Shown: one piece after another, positions 45,801 through 54,725 of the stretch
Layout of the letters: each line of letters opens with the position of its first letter
Position numbering within the stretch: the stretch's first letter is position 1
Assembly: GCF_014647855.1 (NCBI RefSeq)
Contig: NZ_BMPZ01000013.1
Span: 1 to 64,000 of the forward strand
Length of the DNA: 64,000 bases
Direction: 5' to 3'
Origin: Shewanella gelidii
GTDB lineage: Bacteria > Pseudomonadota > Gammaproteobacteria > Enterobacterales > Shewanellaceae
Position numbers and translations under genes: made by a program
The notes under the pieces: model-generated
The model's database searches: none
What the model saw: the letters and a program-made list of their open reading frames with translations, nothing else
What the model was told of the DNA's origin: nothing

Positions 45801-46697
45801 ATACAGCGCTTTATATGACATTAAGTATGCCGCTGGTGCGACACCCGATAGCTCGACTTCGACGTCGTTATAGGTTGTTGTGACTTGGTTACCAACAGCT
45901 GTTCCCGCAACGTGGGTTCCGTGTCCGCCAAACCCAAGTGGGCTCATGTGTTCATCCGCACAAACAGGGAATGTTGGTTGAGACCAGCGCGCAACGATAA
46001 GTTTGTTGTTACAAAAGCTTGTATCAACAGTTGAACAATAGTCGTCCGTCGGCAGGGCACCTGTTGGTGCTTCGAAGCCTTCATCAGAGAACATTGGATT
46101 CTCAGGACGAATACCGCCGTCGATCACCGCTACACGTATGCCTTTACCTGCATTCTCTACACCAGAGACTGCAGACCACATGGCTTCGCTATTGATTACA
46201 TCATGAGAAGCATCCATTTGTGCTTCATACATAGTTTCAGGATAAACACTTTTTACGCCAGGCAGTGCCGCTAATTGTTCAAGGCTTAATCCTTGACCTG
46301 CAACGGTAACACCATTGAATAGTGTCTTAAATTGGCGCTCTACTTTGGCATTTCCAGAGAGCTTAGCAAGTGTTTGGGAAAACTTTGCTTGCTCTTGAGC
46401 GAGATACGTAGCGTAATTTTTTACTGAAGCGGATTGCGCATTCAGCTTCTGATCTTTGCTTTCTAGCGCTGTTGCGGTCAATTGACCTATGCCGCCTTGG
46501 TAAACTGCAATCGCAGGAGACTCCAATTCGATAATAAATCGCTGCGGAGCCGCAATGTTATTTGCGATTGCTGATTTTTTGTAGTGATCTGCAGAGACAA
46601 TTTCTGGTGAGTAAGGTTGAGCCGTATATCCACTATTCGCATACGCTGAACCTGACAAAAGTGCCGCCGAAATGGCGATAGATAATTTTGTTTTCAC
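42822..46697 (-). CDS. secreted S8 subtilisin-like protease with GlyGly-CTERM anchor
   Basis: This is a 1291-residue secreted protease. Order: signal peptide (1-20), inhibitor-I9-like propeptide, catalytic domain with Asp in RVAVIDGGI (about 193), His in GHGTHVAGT (about 260) and Ser in SGTSMASPHVAGAA (about 590), interrupted by a protease-associated (PA) insert. Beta-sandwich regions, a cadherin-like/Big repeat pair, and a C-terminal GlyGly-CTERM tail follow (SSGGSLGWLTALLLPLAAL then RRRKH). The tail is normally cut by a rhombosortase and implies type II secretion. It is a single gene, probably for nutrient scavenging. Confidence 0.9.
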   Translation of the reverse strand: MKTKLSIAISAALLSGSAYANSGYTAQPYSPEIVSADHYKKSAIANNIAAPQRFIIELESPAIAVYQGGIGQLTATALESKDQKLNAQSASVKNYATYLAQEQAKFSQTLAKLSGNAKVERQFKTLFNGVTVAGQGLSLEQLAALPGVKSVYPETMYEAQMDASHDVINSEAMWSAVSGVENAGKGIRVAVIDGGIRPENPMFSDEGFEAPTGALPTDDYCSTVDTSFCNNKLIVARWSQPTFPVCADEHMSPLGFGGHGTHVAGTAVGNQVTTTYNDVEVELSGVAPAAYLMSYKALYTNTECERGSGSNIMLMEALEHAVNDGADVINNSWGGGAGADPASSPYKTMFEAAEAAGVVVVSAAGNDGNGAKTIGCPACIESGIAVANTTHGRFFANSLNVGGDDLLAIQGNNGLLNDLEADISLPIVASMHVEADNFEGCAPYADSTAFAGSIALVSRGACAFSDKSANAAAAGAEAIVVYNNKAGAPITMFMPDATLPAVMVSQTDGNAIVESLGEDTTTATISVEVQRIVDKSFADIMSSSSSRGPNGNENILKPDIAAPGSDILSAYSPDDGGAGLEFNAISGTSMASPHVAGAAAMMRQLHPDWSANDIKTALTSTAQVAGILDDDAATPATPFAMGAGRMDLDAAAKAVLTFDKPSIAADACVGPCTFTRTVYNKSDAATSWSLSATADAGGITVAPASLELEAGASATFTVTVDSTFADYGEWIFGNVMIKSNDGKQDAHLPLAVLAQESSDSSLISTMTPDTDIEAGKAFTVQSVVNNTVFENAVTITAKAPEGTTLTSEDDVVVTLSGATQNGMDVNEALGTVTWVGSMDLPEMRTSQGTGSYPNIAALGLEYTPTCTDGCDETNFVFNVPAYRYNGQTYTQITMSDNGIVIPGNSSTAGTWNNKELPDSGTPNNIVAPFWSDFDLSDDTGTDSGGGAMSIGIVSSGDNQWIVVEWNDAQLWNDTSGNEYSFSVWFRTGDTEEVTFNYFDVPNMPANLTIGAENIGGSIGTTFHYNGEGGTVVADDWVEVSATTPGSVNIEYQAMSTSFNPGQVDTLTVDEEGTLEANVLENDMGEEKVARVSVTGDGMTASAQKLIDVAPAGELGAAAIAEEPANGAVTISEEGAISYTPNDDFFGMDSFSYTSTDSEGNVSAPTKVMVTVNNVNDAPAVAPTGMTSTEGFSVKAEANGSDVDGDALTYTWTQTGGEAVSFSNGGSKISFKAPAGDHVLTFSVVASDGELSSEPGTATITVNAKSEPSSGGSLGWLTALLLPLAALRRRKH

Positions 46698-46911
46698 AAC
46701 TTCTTCCTTGTCTATTAACCCAAAGCGCCGATGCGAGAATTGCGTAAGGCGCTGAGTAATGAATTTTTATTATGGGACGGCATAAAAATGCTGACTGAAG
46801 AGTTGTATCACAAAATAACAGAGGAGTTAACAATTTGGATGAATTATTTTACATTTGGGTAACATACGGTCTGGCATACTGTAACAATGTATGTTAAGCG
46901 GGAGCCGTCGC

Positions 46912-47373
46912 CTAAGGCTTTACGGCTCTAACAATCGGATTTTGCAGACTAATTAGTGTTTCTGTTGATTGGATTTCATCTATCGATTGGATGCGATTTA
47001 TTAACACATGCTGTAATCCATCGATCGACTGACACATTACTTTAACAAATACGCTGTAATTGCCTGTTGTGTAATAGGCTTCAACGACCTCTTCTAGTTC
47101 ATTCAGTTTCGATATTGCGGCGGGATAATCGCCGGCACTTTTGAGGTTGATACCAATAAAGCAACACACATCGTACCCTAGTGCTTTTGGGTTCACGGTA
47201 ATCTGCGCGCCTGTAATGATGCCTGCTTGCTTCATCTTTTCCACCCGCACATGGATGGTGCCAGCACTAACGTTAAAACGTTTGGCTAGTTCTGCAAACG
47301 GCGTCCTTGCATCTTCCATCAAAGCTTCAAGGATTTGATTGTCGAGTTGGTCTCGCTGAAATGAAACATCCAT
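46912..47373 (-). CDS. asnC: AsnC-type Lrp-family regulator
   Basis: This is a 153-residue feast/famine regulator. The N-terminal helix-turn-helix includes FAELAKRFNVSAGTIHVRVEKMKQAG, and the C-terminal RAM domain includes AYYTTGNYSVFVKVMC and ends QSTETLISLQNPI. Agreement with E. coli AsnC is close along the whole length. The usual partner asnA is not adjacent, so the regulated gene lies elsewhere. Confidence 0.92.
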   Translation of the reverse strand: MDVSFQRDQLDNQILEALMEDARTPFAELAKRFNVSAGTIHVRVEKMKQAGIITGAQITVNPKALGYDVCCFIGINLKSAGDYPAAISKLNELEEVVEAYYTTGNYSVFVKVMCQSIDGLQHVLINRIQSIDEIQSTETLISLQNPIVRAVKP

Positions 47374-47468
47374 AGCTATATGTCATATAAATTCAAATAT
47401 ACTCTCAAATTTACGACTTTAAATGCAGAATTTCCACATTTTTCACAAAAAACATTCTGTAAGTGCAA

Positions 47469-48146
47469 TTATTGTTCGTCTGTGGGCTCGCAAAAAGGGA
47501 CGTCTGCAGTAAATGTCAATTCTGCACCAGAATAGGGGTGGCTAAGAGTAAGTGAATGTGCATGGAGAAGTAGTCTTGAAGCAAGATTTTTGGCGAGAGG
47601 GTCGGCGTAAAAATTATCACCGAGTATAGGGTGCCCTAAAGCCATCATGTGTACTCTGAGTTGATGAGAACGTCCGGTAATCGGCGTTAGTTTTACCAGA
47701 GTCGACCGCTTGCCGTAGCTTACGACTTCAAAATGCGTTGTAGATGCCTTACCAGTAGCATGATCTACTTTTTGTTTTGGGCGGTTTGGCCAGTCGCAAA
47801 TCAGTGGCAGTTCTACTATTCCAGACGATTTTTTTAGATGTCCGGCCACACGAGCGAAGTATATTTTTTTTGTTTCCCGCTCTCTAAATTGTTTTTTTAA
47901 CTCTTTTTCGGCATTTCTTCGCAGTGCAACGCATATAACGCCGGATGTGGCCATATCTAAACGATGAACAATTTGTGCATTGACGTGCTCTTTGAGCACT
48001 CTCGCGTAGATTGAGTCATGATATTCAGGCTTTCGTCCAGGCACAGACAATAGTCCGGATGGCTTGTTAAGGACGATTATATCCTTATCTTGATGTATGA
48101 TTTCGAGCCAAGGTTGAGTTGTTGGGTTATATATGAAATCTGCCAT
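47469..48146 (-). CDS. rluA: dual-specificity rRNA/tRNA pseudouridine synthase RluA
   Basis: This 225-residue enzyme makes pseudouridine at 23S rRNA U746 and tRNA U32. Catalytic Asp in VHRLDMATSGV; LNKPSGLLSVPGR, DWPNRPKQKV and ITGRSHQLRVHM match E. coli RluA. I use the ATG at 48146; an in-frame GTG at 48155 adds three residues. Confidence 0.92.
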   Translation of the reverse strand: MADFIYNPTTQPWLEIIHQDKDIIVLNKPSGLLSVPGRKPEYHDSIYARVLKEHVNAQIVHRLDMATSGVICVALRRNAEKELKKQFRERETKKIYFARVAGHLKKSSGIVELPLICDWPNRPKQKVDHATGKASTTHFEVVSYGKRSTLVKLTPITGRSHQLRVHMMALGHPILGDNFYADPLAKNLASRLLLHAHSLTLSHPYSGAELTFTADVPFCEPTDEQ

Positions 48147-48299
48147 AACGTGCACTAAATTTGAACTGTTGAACCAAAATTTTCGGCAACGATACGCTGG
48201 CCTATTGCAGGATGCAAGTTTGACGTATTTGAGTTTAGCTCTGATCTTCAGACATATCGGTGGTGAGGTTTGATATTGTGCGGCAAAGCCTTTATTTAT

Positions 48300-48590
48300 C
48301 TAGGAAAAGCCGTTCCCGCCCACATGCATTATGGTAAATGTCCAAACAACGAACGCTAATGGGCCATGGATGAGACTATAAAAACATTGATCGAGCCGTT
48401 TCATGCCTTGGGCATCCCAAATCAACAGGATATGGATCACGATAATACCTGGAAATAAAAAAAATAACGGTACTAGACCAATTAAACTACCAGGGGGAAG
48501 AACGAGCTGGCTTAACAATGCCCAAATGACCATGATGCTTGTCGCAACCGGAGGTGCTGCGTATTTGAAGTGTTCTGGGTAGGGAAACAT
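48300..48590 (-). CDS. small membrane protein of unknown function
   Basis: This 96-residue protein has about three hydrophobic helices (residues about 14-32, 36-58 and 70-90). No domain is recognised. It follows the methyltransferase and the 49136 membrane protein in the same direction, so the three may form a unit. Confidence 0.6.
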   Translation of the reverse strand: MFPYPEHFKYAAPPVATSIMVIWALLSQLVLPPGSLIGLVPLFFLFPGIIVIHILLIWDAQGMKRLDQCFYSLIHGPLAFVVWTFTIMHVGGNGFS

Positions 48591-48614
48591 CCGTATTCGT
48601 TATCCTTTTGGGTT

Positions 48615-49136
48615 CTAATTAAGCTTTTGGCTTACTAGCTGTGCCTTATAACTTTGAGATTGATCAGCGCTGTTTTCGATAAGTCCTTCTGTATAAGTTA
48701 TAGCATGCCAACAAGAAAATGTTTGCTTGAGTTCGTTAGGCTTTAATAAAAAGCTGGGATTCTTAGGCCGACCAATATTTGCTTGTTGTGTAGTAAAGGT
48801 TTGGTAAAACAACAGGCCACCTGGTTTTAGGGCTCGTTTTATTTGATCAAACAAAGGTCGGTGCAAATAGTGAAACACCAAAATGATATCGTAGCTTTCA
48901 ACGGCCAATGTCTTTGCTGGTACGGTCTCCATATCCCAATCTGAAAAAGTGCAGTGAGGATAATCTGACTTTGGGTAAATTAAACGGGATAAATCTTTAT
49001 CAACGAAATGTACCTGACTTCCTTGCTGCGCAAACCAAAAACCGTTGATACCGCTTCCACAAGCTAAGTCCAATACTTTTAAATTCTCAACGTTCAACTT
49101 GCTCCAGTCGAAGCTAGCGATGAGTGGGGCAACCAT
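48615..49136 (-). CDS. class I SAM-dependent methyltransferase
   Basis: This 173-residue protein carries the SAM-binding motif VLDLACGSGINGFWFA near residue 22, VDKDLS for the second strand and the late motif ALKPGGLLFYQTF. It resembles TehB-like methyltransferases; the substrate is unknown. The ATG at 49136 overlaps the stop of the upstream membrane gene by one base (TGATG), so translation is probably coupled. Confidence 0.8.
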   Translation of the reverse strand: MVAPLIASFDWSKLNVENLKVLDLACGSGINGFWFAQQGSQVHFVDKDLSRLIYPKSDYPHCTFSDWDMETVPAKTLAVESYDIILVFHYLHRPLFDQIKRALKPGGLLFYQTFTTQQANIGRPKNPSFLLKPNELKQTFSCWHAITYTEGLIENSADQSQSYKAQLVSQKLN

Positions 49137-49558
49137 CAACCTTTAATTTCCTTTTTTCCGTGGATTTGTTTGCGATGGACGATGGAATAGTGTCGGAGTC
49201 CTGCTGGCCCGTGAGAAACTAAGACTGATAACAGTAAGATCAGAATAAACAAAGCGGGTTTGTATGCTGCAAGTGGGATGAAGAGGCAAAGCAGAACTAT
49301 TTTTACAATAGTTAACACGCCTTTGAGTTGAATTAGCCACTGCCAATCACGTAATACCTCCCAGGCCATTAAGATGGCTCCTGTGCTCATCGCTAAAATC
49401 CAATAATTTAACCAGATGTCATCATTCACCCCCAGCAAAATGCCTCCACCAGCCCCGACAATACCGAGAATATGTAAAGCTCGAAGCGCTGTTTTCGCTA
49501 TGCGCTGGAACCAAAATTGTGCTTCTGAAAGGTGGTCTTTGCTCATATGACTTATCAT
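49136..49558 (-). CDS. small membrane protein of unknown function
   Basis: This 140-residue protein has about four hydrophobic helices and basic ends. No family is recognised. It is coupled to the methyltransferase through a TGATG overlap. A second Met at codon 5 is an alternative start. Confidence 0.65.
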   Translation of the reverse strand: MISHMSKDHLSEAQFWFQRIAKTALRALHILGIVGAGGGILLGVNDDIWLNYWILAMSTGAILMAWEVLRDWQWLIQLKGVLTIVKIVLLCLFIPLAAYKPALFILILLLSVLVSHGPAGLRHYSIVHRKQIHGKKEIKG

Positions 49559-49731
49559 TCCGTTATCGAGTTGTTGGATATGTTAGCAGTAATTTCATCG
49601 GTATCGGTATTTCTTCTTCAACCGATGGAGAAGGAAATCAAAAATTACTTATCTTGGCGTTACAGAGCAGGACATTTGTCAGCATTTCTTTTAAAATGTA
49701 ATTAATTTACGAAAACAGAATGGGCAATACC

Positions 49732-50721
49732 ATGAAAATCGGCTTTTTTAGCGCCAAGAATTATGATCTGGAATATTTTGATCGTTTCAAATCTGATTTT
49801 GGAGCAGACATCGAATATTTTGATTATCGATTGAGTTCGCAAAACGTAAAACTTGTTCACGGTTATGATGTTATCTGTGCTTTTGTGAATGATTCTCTAT
49901 GTGAGCCTATTTTGGTTGAGCTTGCGAAAAACGGCACGAAAATTATCGCTATGCGTTGTGCTGGCTTTAATAACGTCGATTTAGAAGCCGCGCAACGCTT
50001 GGGTTTAAAAGTCGTCAATGTACCAGCGTACTCTCCAGAGTCAGTTGCTGAACATACTCTCGCTTTAATGCTCACTTTGAACCGCAAATTGCATAAGTCT
50101 TATCAAAGAACTCGTGATGCGAACTTCTCTTTAGAGGGCTTGGTCGGTTTTAATATGTATCAAAAGACTGTCGGTGTTATTGGTACTGGCAAGATAGGAA
50201 TAGCAACGATCAAAATATTGCTTGGCTTTGGCTGTAAAGTGCTTGCATATGATCCATATCCGAACCCAGAAGTTGAGAAGCTTGGTGTCAGATATGTGTC
50301 TTTGGAAGAGATGTACCCAGTTTGCGACATTATTAGTTTGCATTGCCCTCAAACTGAAGCCAACCACAACCTTTTGAATGCATCGACATTTGCCCAAATG
50401 AAAGATGGTGTGATGGTGATTAATACCAGTCGAGGCGGTCTTTTAAATGCTACGGATGCAACAGAAGCTCTGAAAACAGGAAAAATCGGTGCACTTGGCC
50501 TTGATGTCTATGAAAACGAGAAGGAATTGTTTTTCCAGGACAAGTCGAGCGAAATTATTCAAGACGATGTATTTAGGCGTTTATCAGCGTGTCATAATGT
50601 CGTTTTTAGTGGGCATCAAGCATTTTTAACTCAAGAAGCTCTGAGTGCCATTGCAGAAACAACATTAAGAAATGTTCAGCAGCTTTGTGCTGGTGAAAGT
50701 TGTCCTAATGAGTTGTTTTAG
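49732..50721 (+). CDS. ldhA: fermentative D-lactate dehydrogenase
   Basis: This 329-residue NADH-dependent enzyme reduces pyruvate to D-lactate. GVIGTGKIG is the nucleotide-binding motif, and the catalytic Arg (TSRGGLLN), Glu (YENEKELFF) and His (GHQAFLT) are present. It closely follows E. coli LdhA, including RTRDANFSLEGL. I use the ATG at 49732 (MKIGFFSAKNYD), four codons after another ATG. It ends in a terminator. Confidence 0.94.
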   Translation: MKIGFFSAKNYDLEYFDRFKSDFGADIEYFDYRLSSQNVKLVHGYDVICAFVNDSLCEPILVELAKNGTKIIAMRCAGFNNVDLEAAQRLGLKVVNVPAYSPESVAEHTLALMLTLNRKLHKSYQRTRDANFSLEGLVGFNMYQKTVGVIGTGKIGIATIKILLGFGCKVLAYDPYPNPEVEKLGVRYVSLEEMYPVCDIISLHCPQTEANHNLLNASTFAQMKDGVMVINTSRGGLLNATDATEALKTGKIGALGLDVYENEKELFFQDKSSEIIQDDVFRRLSACHNVVFSGHQAFLTQEALSAIAETTLRNVQQLCAGESCPNELF

Positions 50722-50746
50722 GTTTTGAACCTGTAACCGAATAGAT

Positions 50747-50777
50747 AGGGCTTGGTTTGGTATATCAAGCCCTTTTT
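50747..50777 (+). terminator. rho-independent terminator of ldhA
   Basis: AGGGCTTG/CAAGCCCT stem with an 11-base loop followed by TTTT. Confidence 0.8.
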
Positions 50778-50809
50778 ATATTTCAGTCAGTTGGTGGCTA
50801 TAAATAAAG

Positions 50810-51562
50810 ATGCTTGATCCTCAAGAAATCTATCGCGTTGAAGATGAGTTTGGCTTGATCTCCGTATTCGATGACAAGGAATGCCGGACACTTTCTTTCG
50901 GCTTAAACGATGAACAAAGTAAGCTATTAAAGCTTTCCCCCCATATACCGCAACATACTTATGTACAAGCTATGCTGTTGGTATTGCTGTTTTGTCAGCC
51001 AAGAAGCGCGATTGTTCTCGGTTTAGGCGGGGGCGGATTGGTTCATGCATTGCGGCACTATGATGCCAGTATGAAGCTGACTGCCGTTGAATTAAGCGCA
51101 AAAGTAATCGAGATTTCGAAGCGATTTTTTCAATTGTCAATCGGTAAAAAATTAAATGTTGAAAATGTAGATGCGACCGAATTTTTGAGGAAAGGAGCGC
51201 ACAAAAAGGTAAATGTCATCTTTGCTGATATTTACAACGTTGATGGTGTGATAGAGCAGCAGCTCTCGGAACAATTTATTAACGATGCTCATGGCTTACT
51301 AAAAGAAGATGGTTATTTAGTGTTAAATTGCTGGAAAGAGCAAAAATTTAACCAAGCGCTGTTGCAATATTTGCAAGCTCATTTCGCTGAGGTTCGAGCC
51401 TGTTTAACGGGAGGTGGCAATTGGGTTGTGTTTGCTGCGAAAAAACCTAAAGCCATTGCAGGATCTGAGCTAAAAAATAGAGCCACGCAGCTTTCAAATA
51501 AGCTCGGTTTTCCATTATCAAAGCACCTAAATCGATTTGATGTATGGGAGTCCGCGCGGTAG
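50810..51562 (+). CDS. spermidine-synthase-like methyltransferase-fold protein
   Basis: This 250-residue protein has the Rossmann motif IVLGLGGGGLVHAL near residue 65 and AVELSAKVIEISKRFF, as in polyamine synthases. It lacks the full set of spermidine-synthase active-site motifs, so its true reaction is unclear. It is a single gene downstream of ldhA. Confidence 0.75.
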   Translation: MLDPQEIYRVEDEFGLISVFDDKECRTLSFGLNDEQSKLLKLSPHIPQHTYVQAMLLVLLFCQPRSAIVLGLGGGGLVHALRHYDASMKLTAVELSAKVIEISKRFFQLSIGKKLNVENVDATEFLRKGAHKKVNVIFADIYNVDGVIEQQLSEQFINDAHGLLKEDGYLVLNCWKEQKFNQALLQYLQAHFAEVRACLTGGGNWVVFAAKKPKAIAGSELKNRATQLSNKLGFPLSKHLNRFDVWESAR

Positions 51563-52002
51563 CCAAGATGAGTTTCTGCGCATATCTAATCTTGTATATT
51601 GAATGACGCATGGTGGGCTTGATACATTTTTTGAGAATGAAGTGTATGGGTTCCACGCATGATGTTTATGATTGACTGTTTAATAATTTGCTGCAAATTT
51701 TTTGTTAAAATCGCTAGAGGCAAACTCTCCTTTTTCGTAGATTTCTACACAAGATGATTGTTTCAACGTTGTTTACTCAAAATAAATGACACTTTTTCTC
51801 CAGAATTAAAGCCTTTCTCAGAACTAAGCCTATTTGAGAACTAAGCCCCTTCTCAAAAGTTAACTTCTTTTCGTAAACAAAAGTTTTAATATTTGGTTTT
51901 GTTTTATCGATTACCCTTATTTATTTTGTTCGCTTTATTCGTTTGGTTGGTTTGGTTACATTAGATTTAACGAAAACATTGAAGCAAAATTAAGGAATAA
52001 CC
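51563..52002. other. AT-rich region upstream of ahpC with direct repeats
   Basis: No gene is supported. Three imperfect direct repeats of AGAACTAAGCC start at 51802, 51820 and 51837, spaced about 17-18 bp apart. They may be a regulator array for ahpC. No clear OxyR consensus was found. Confidence 0.45.
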
Positions 52003-52572
52003 ATGTCACATTCAATCATTAACTCACAGCTACAACCATTCTCCGCAACAGCGTTTCACCAAGGTGACTTTGTCGATGTGACCGAGCAAACCTTACTTGG
52101 CAAGTGGTCAGTTGTGTTCTTTTACCCTGCTGATTTTACTTTTGTTTGTCCTACAGAGCTCGGTGATTTGGCTGAACACTACCAACAACTTCAACAAATG
52201 GGAGTAGAAGTATATTCAGTGTCCACGGATACTCATTTCACTCACAAAGCTTGGCACGATAGCTCTGACACCATTGGCAAAATTGACTTCCCAATGTTAG
52301 CGGACCCGACTGGAAATATCAGTCGCAACTTTGGGGTGTTGATCGAAGAAGAAGGCTTAGCACTTCGTGGCTCATTTGTAATCAACCCTGAAGGTGATAT
52401 CAAGGTTGCAGAAGTACACGATCTTGGAATTGGTCGAAGTGCAGCAGAACTTGTTCGTAAAATTCAAGCCGCTCAATATGTGGCCGAGCATGATGGTGAA
52501 GTTTGTCCCGCTGCCTGGCAGCCCGGTGAACAAACGCTTGCGCCTTCACTCGATCTTGTCGGCAAAATCTAA
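52003..52572 (+). CDS. ahpC: alkyl hydroperoxide reductase subunit C (peroxiredoxin)
   Basis: This 189-residue typical 2-Cys peroxiredoxin reduces H2O2 and organic peroxides. The peroxidatic Cys49 is in TFVCPTEL and the resolving Cys168 in EVCPAAW. AGGA lies seven bases before the ATG. It is followed by ahpF, its dedicated reductase, with a weak hairpin between them. Confidence 0.95.
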   Translation: MSHSIINSQLQPFSATAFHQGDFVDVTEQTLLGKWSVVFFYPADFTFVCPTELGDLAEHYQQLQQMGVEVYSVSTDTHFTHKAWHDSSDTIGKIDFPMLADPTGNISRNFGVLIEEEGLALRGSFVINPEGDIKVAEVHDLGIGRSAAELVRKIQAAQYVAEHDGEVCPAAWQPGEQTLAPSLDLVGKI

Positions 52573-52591
52573 CGGTTGTCTAGGCGCTTGT

Positions 52592-52622
52592 TGCCCTTAC
52601 GCACGAGTCGTTAGGGCTTTAT
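52592..52622 (+). terminator. attenuating hairpin between ahpC and ahpF
   Basis: GCCCTTACG pairs with CGTTAGGGC (one mismatch), followed by TTTATTT. It could make ahpC mRNA more abundant than ahpF. Confidence 0.55.
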
Positions 52623-52648
52623 TTCCATAATCGAATTCTGGAGTCATC

Positions 52649-54211
52649 ATGTTAGATGCAAAGCTAAAATCTCAACTTCAAACATACCTTCAAAACCTCA
52701 AGCATTCAGTTGAGCTCATAGTCTCTGCCGATGACACTGCTAAAGGCACCGAGTTGAAAACACTTGCTGAGGATATTGCGCAACTATCGCCTCTCGTCAC
52801 TGTAAATTATCAGGGATTAGAGAGGACACCGTCAATGCTGGTTACAAACGCTCAAACAAATAGCAAAATATACTTCGCTGGGATCCCAATGGGCCATGAA
52901 TTCACATCGTTGGTATTAGCTTTGCTTCATTCTGGTGGCCACCCGCTTAAACTTGAGCCTGAAGTGATAGAACAAGTGAAAAATTTGACGGGTAGCTATA
53001 AATTTGAGACATACGTTTCGCTAAGTTGCCAAAATTGCCCAGACGTCGTGCAGGCACTCAACATGATGGCGGCACTCAATTCAGGCATTGAAAATACCAT
53101 GATTGACGGCGCCTTGTATCAAAGCGAAGTTGATGAAAAAAATATCATGGCTGTACCTTCTGTTTATTTAAATGGTGAGCTATTTGCACAAGGACGGATA
53201 AGTTTAAGTGAGATCTTAAACAAGCTTGATTCTGGTGCTCAGCAGCGAACAGCCGAAGCATTAACAGCTCAAAAGCCCTATGAAGTACTGATTGTCGGTG
53301 GTGGTCCTGCAGGGGCGTCGGCGGCCATTTACTCAGCACGTAAAGGCTTACGAACGGGAATTATTGCAGATAAATTTGGTGGTCAGGTGGCCGAGACTGT
53401 CGGGATTGAAAACTTTATTTCCGTAAAGTCTACTGAAGGCCCCAAGCTCGTTGCCAATTTGGAAGCTCATGTGAAGGATTATGATGTCAATATCATGGAT
53501 AACCAAAAAGCATTGCACCTCAAGTCTGGTGATCTATTTGAACTTGAATTAGAAAGCGGCGCAATTGTAAAAAGCCACTCTGTAATTATTGCGACTGGCG
53601 CCCGCTGGCGAGAAATGAATGTTCCTGGTGAGCAAGTATATCGCGGCAAAGGAGTCGCATATTGTCCCCATTGTGATGGTCCGCTATTTAAAGGTAAACG
53701 AGTTGCAGTGATTGGCGGTGGTAATTCAGGTATAGAGGCAGCTATCGATCTAGCTAATATTGTAGAGCATGTGACCGTACTCGAATTTGATAATCGTTTA
53801 AGGGCTGATGAAGTTTTGCAGCGTAAAGCGGCGTCTATGAATAATATAGAAATCATTACCCAAGCGATGACCACAGAAGTTGTCGGCGATGGTTCTCGAG
53901 TAACGGGGTTGAACTATACCGACAGAGCAACAAACTCTCAGCACCATATTGAGTTATCGGGCATCTTCGTACAAATAGGTTTAGTTCCCAATGCAGAATG
54001 GCTGCAAGGCACAATAGAGCAGACCAATCGTGGTGAAATCGTGGTGAATAGTCGAGGTGAGACCTCTATGGCTGGTGTATTTGCGGCGGGAGATGTAACT
54101 AACTCTGCTTATAAACAGATCATTATTGCGATGGGGAGTGGGGCTACGGCATCTCTGAGTGCATTTGATCACCTCATTCGCTCAGACAGCAGTTCAAGTC
54201 AAGCCGCCTAA
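52649..54211 (+). CDS. ahpF: alkyl hydroperoxide reductase subunit F
   Basis: This 520-residue flavoprotein recycles AhpC with NADH. The N-terminal double-thioredoxin domain has the CQNC active site (about residue 127). FAD-binding [11 protein letters not shown] and the thioredoxin-reductase-like YCPHCDG (about 339) follow, then [11 protein letters not shown] for NAD and GVFAAGDV. Full-length and directly downstream of ahpC. Confidence 0.95.
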   Translation: MLDAKLKSQLQTYLQNLKHSVELIVSADDTAKGTELKTLAEDIAQLSPLVTVNYQGLERTPSMLVTNAQTNSKIYFAGIPMGHEFTSLVLALLHSGGHPLKLEPEVIEQVKNLTGSYKFETYVSLSCQNCPDVVQALNMMAALNSGIENTMIDGALYQSEVDEKNIMAVPSVYLNGELFAQGRISLSEILNKLDSGAQQRTAEALTAQKPYEVLIVGGGPAGASAAIYSARKGLRTGIIADKFGGQVAETVGIENFISVKSTEGPKLVANLEAHVKDYDVNIMDNQKALHLKSGDLFELELESGAIVKSHSVIIATGARWREMNVPGEQVYRGKGVAYCPHCDGPLFKGKRVAVIGGGNSGIEAAIDLANIVEHVTVLEFDNRLRADEVLQRKAASMNNIEIITQAMTTEVVGDGSRVTGLNYTDRATNSQHHIELSGIFVQIGLVPNAEWLQGTIEQTNRGEIVVNSRGETSMAGVFAAGDVTNSAYKQIIIAMGSGATASLSAFDHLIRSDSSSSQAA

Positions 54212-54229
54212 TTAAACGAGAAAAGGGAT

Positions 54230-54262
54230 AAAATGATTAGACACAGTCTAATCATTTTTTTT
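54230..54262 (+). terminator. rho-independent terminator of ahpCF
   Basis: ATGATTAGAC/GTCTAATCAT with an ACA loop followed by T9. Confidence 0.92.
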
Positions 54263-54281
54263 TGCAAACAATTGAATTAAC

Positions 54282-54725
54282 ATGGGGCTTTTCATGTTTG
54301 CAGGGAATGTTATGAAAGGTGCTGGTGGAACGTCTGGCGGGATAGGTCAGTTTTTAATTGGGCTAGCCATGATGTGTGGTGGATTCTATTTACTGTTGAA
54401 CTCTGTGCATGTTAGCTCAGGGTTTGGGCTCGGATATCGATTATATCAACTCAATAGTATGGGGATGAATATGTCGATTACGAGTGGCATGGTTATGTTG
54501 CCCTTTATCTTTGGTGTCGCGATTCTATTTTACAACGGTAAAAACCCGATCGGCTGGTTACTATCTGCAGGCTCTTTAGTTGCACTAGTATTTGGTGTGA
54601 TTTCTTCTATTCAATTTCGATTCAAATCGATGAGCGCGTTTGATTTGATTGTCATTTTGGTACTTGCATTCGGCGGTCTGGGTCTGTTTTTGCGCTCATT
54701 GAAAGGAATGCCAGAATCTGAATAG
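54282..54725 (+). CDS. membrane protein of unknown function
   Basis: This 147-residue protein has about four hydrophobic helices. The N-terminal half is rich in Gly and Met. No domain is recognised. It ends one base before the convergent SBP gene, with no terminator visible between. Confidence 0.65.
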   Translation: MGLFMFAGNVMKGAGGTSGGIGQFLIGLAMMCGGFYLLLNSVHVSSGFGLGYRLYQLNSMGMNMSITSGMVMLPFIFGVAILFYNGKNPIGWLLSAGSLVALVFGVISSIQFRFKSMSAFDLIVILVLAFGGLGLFLRSLKGMPESE

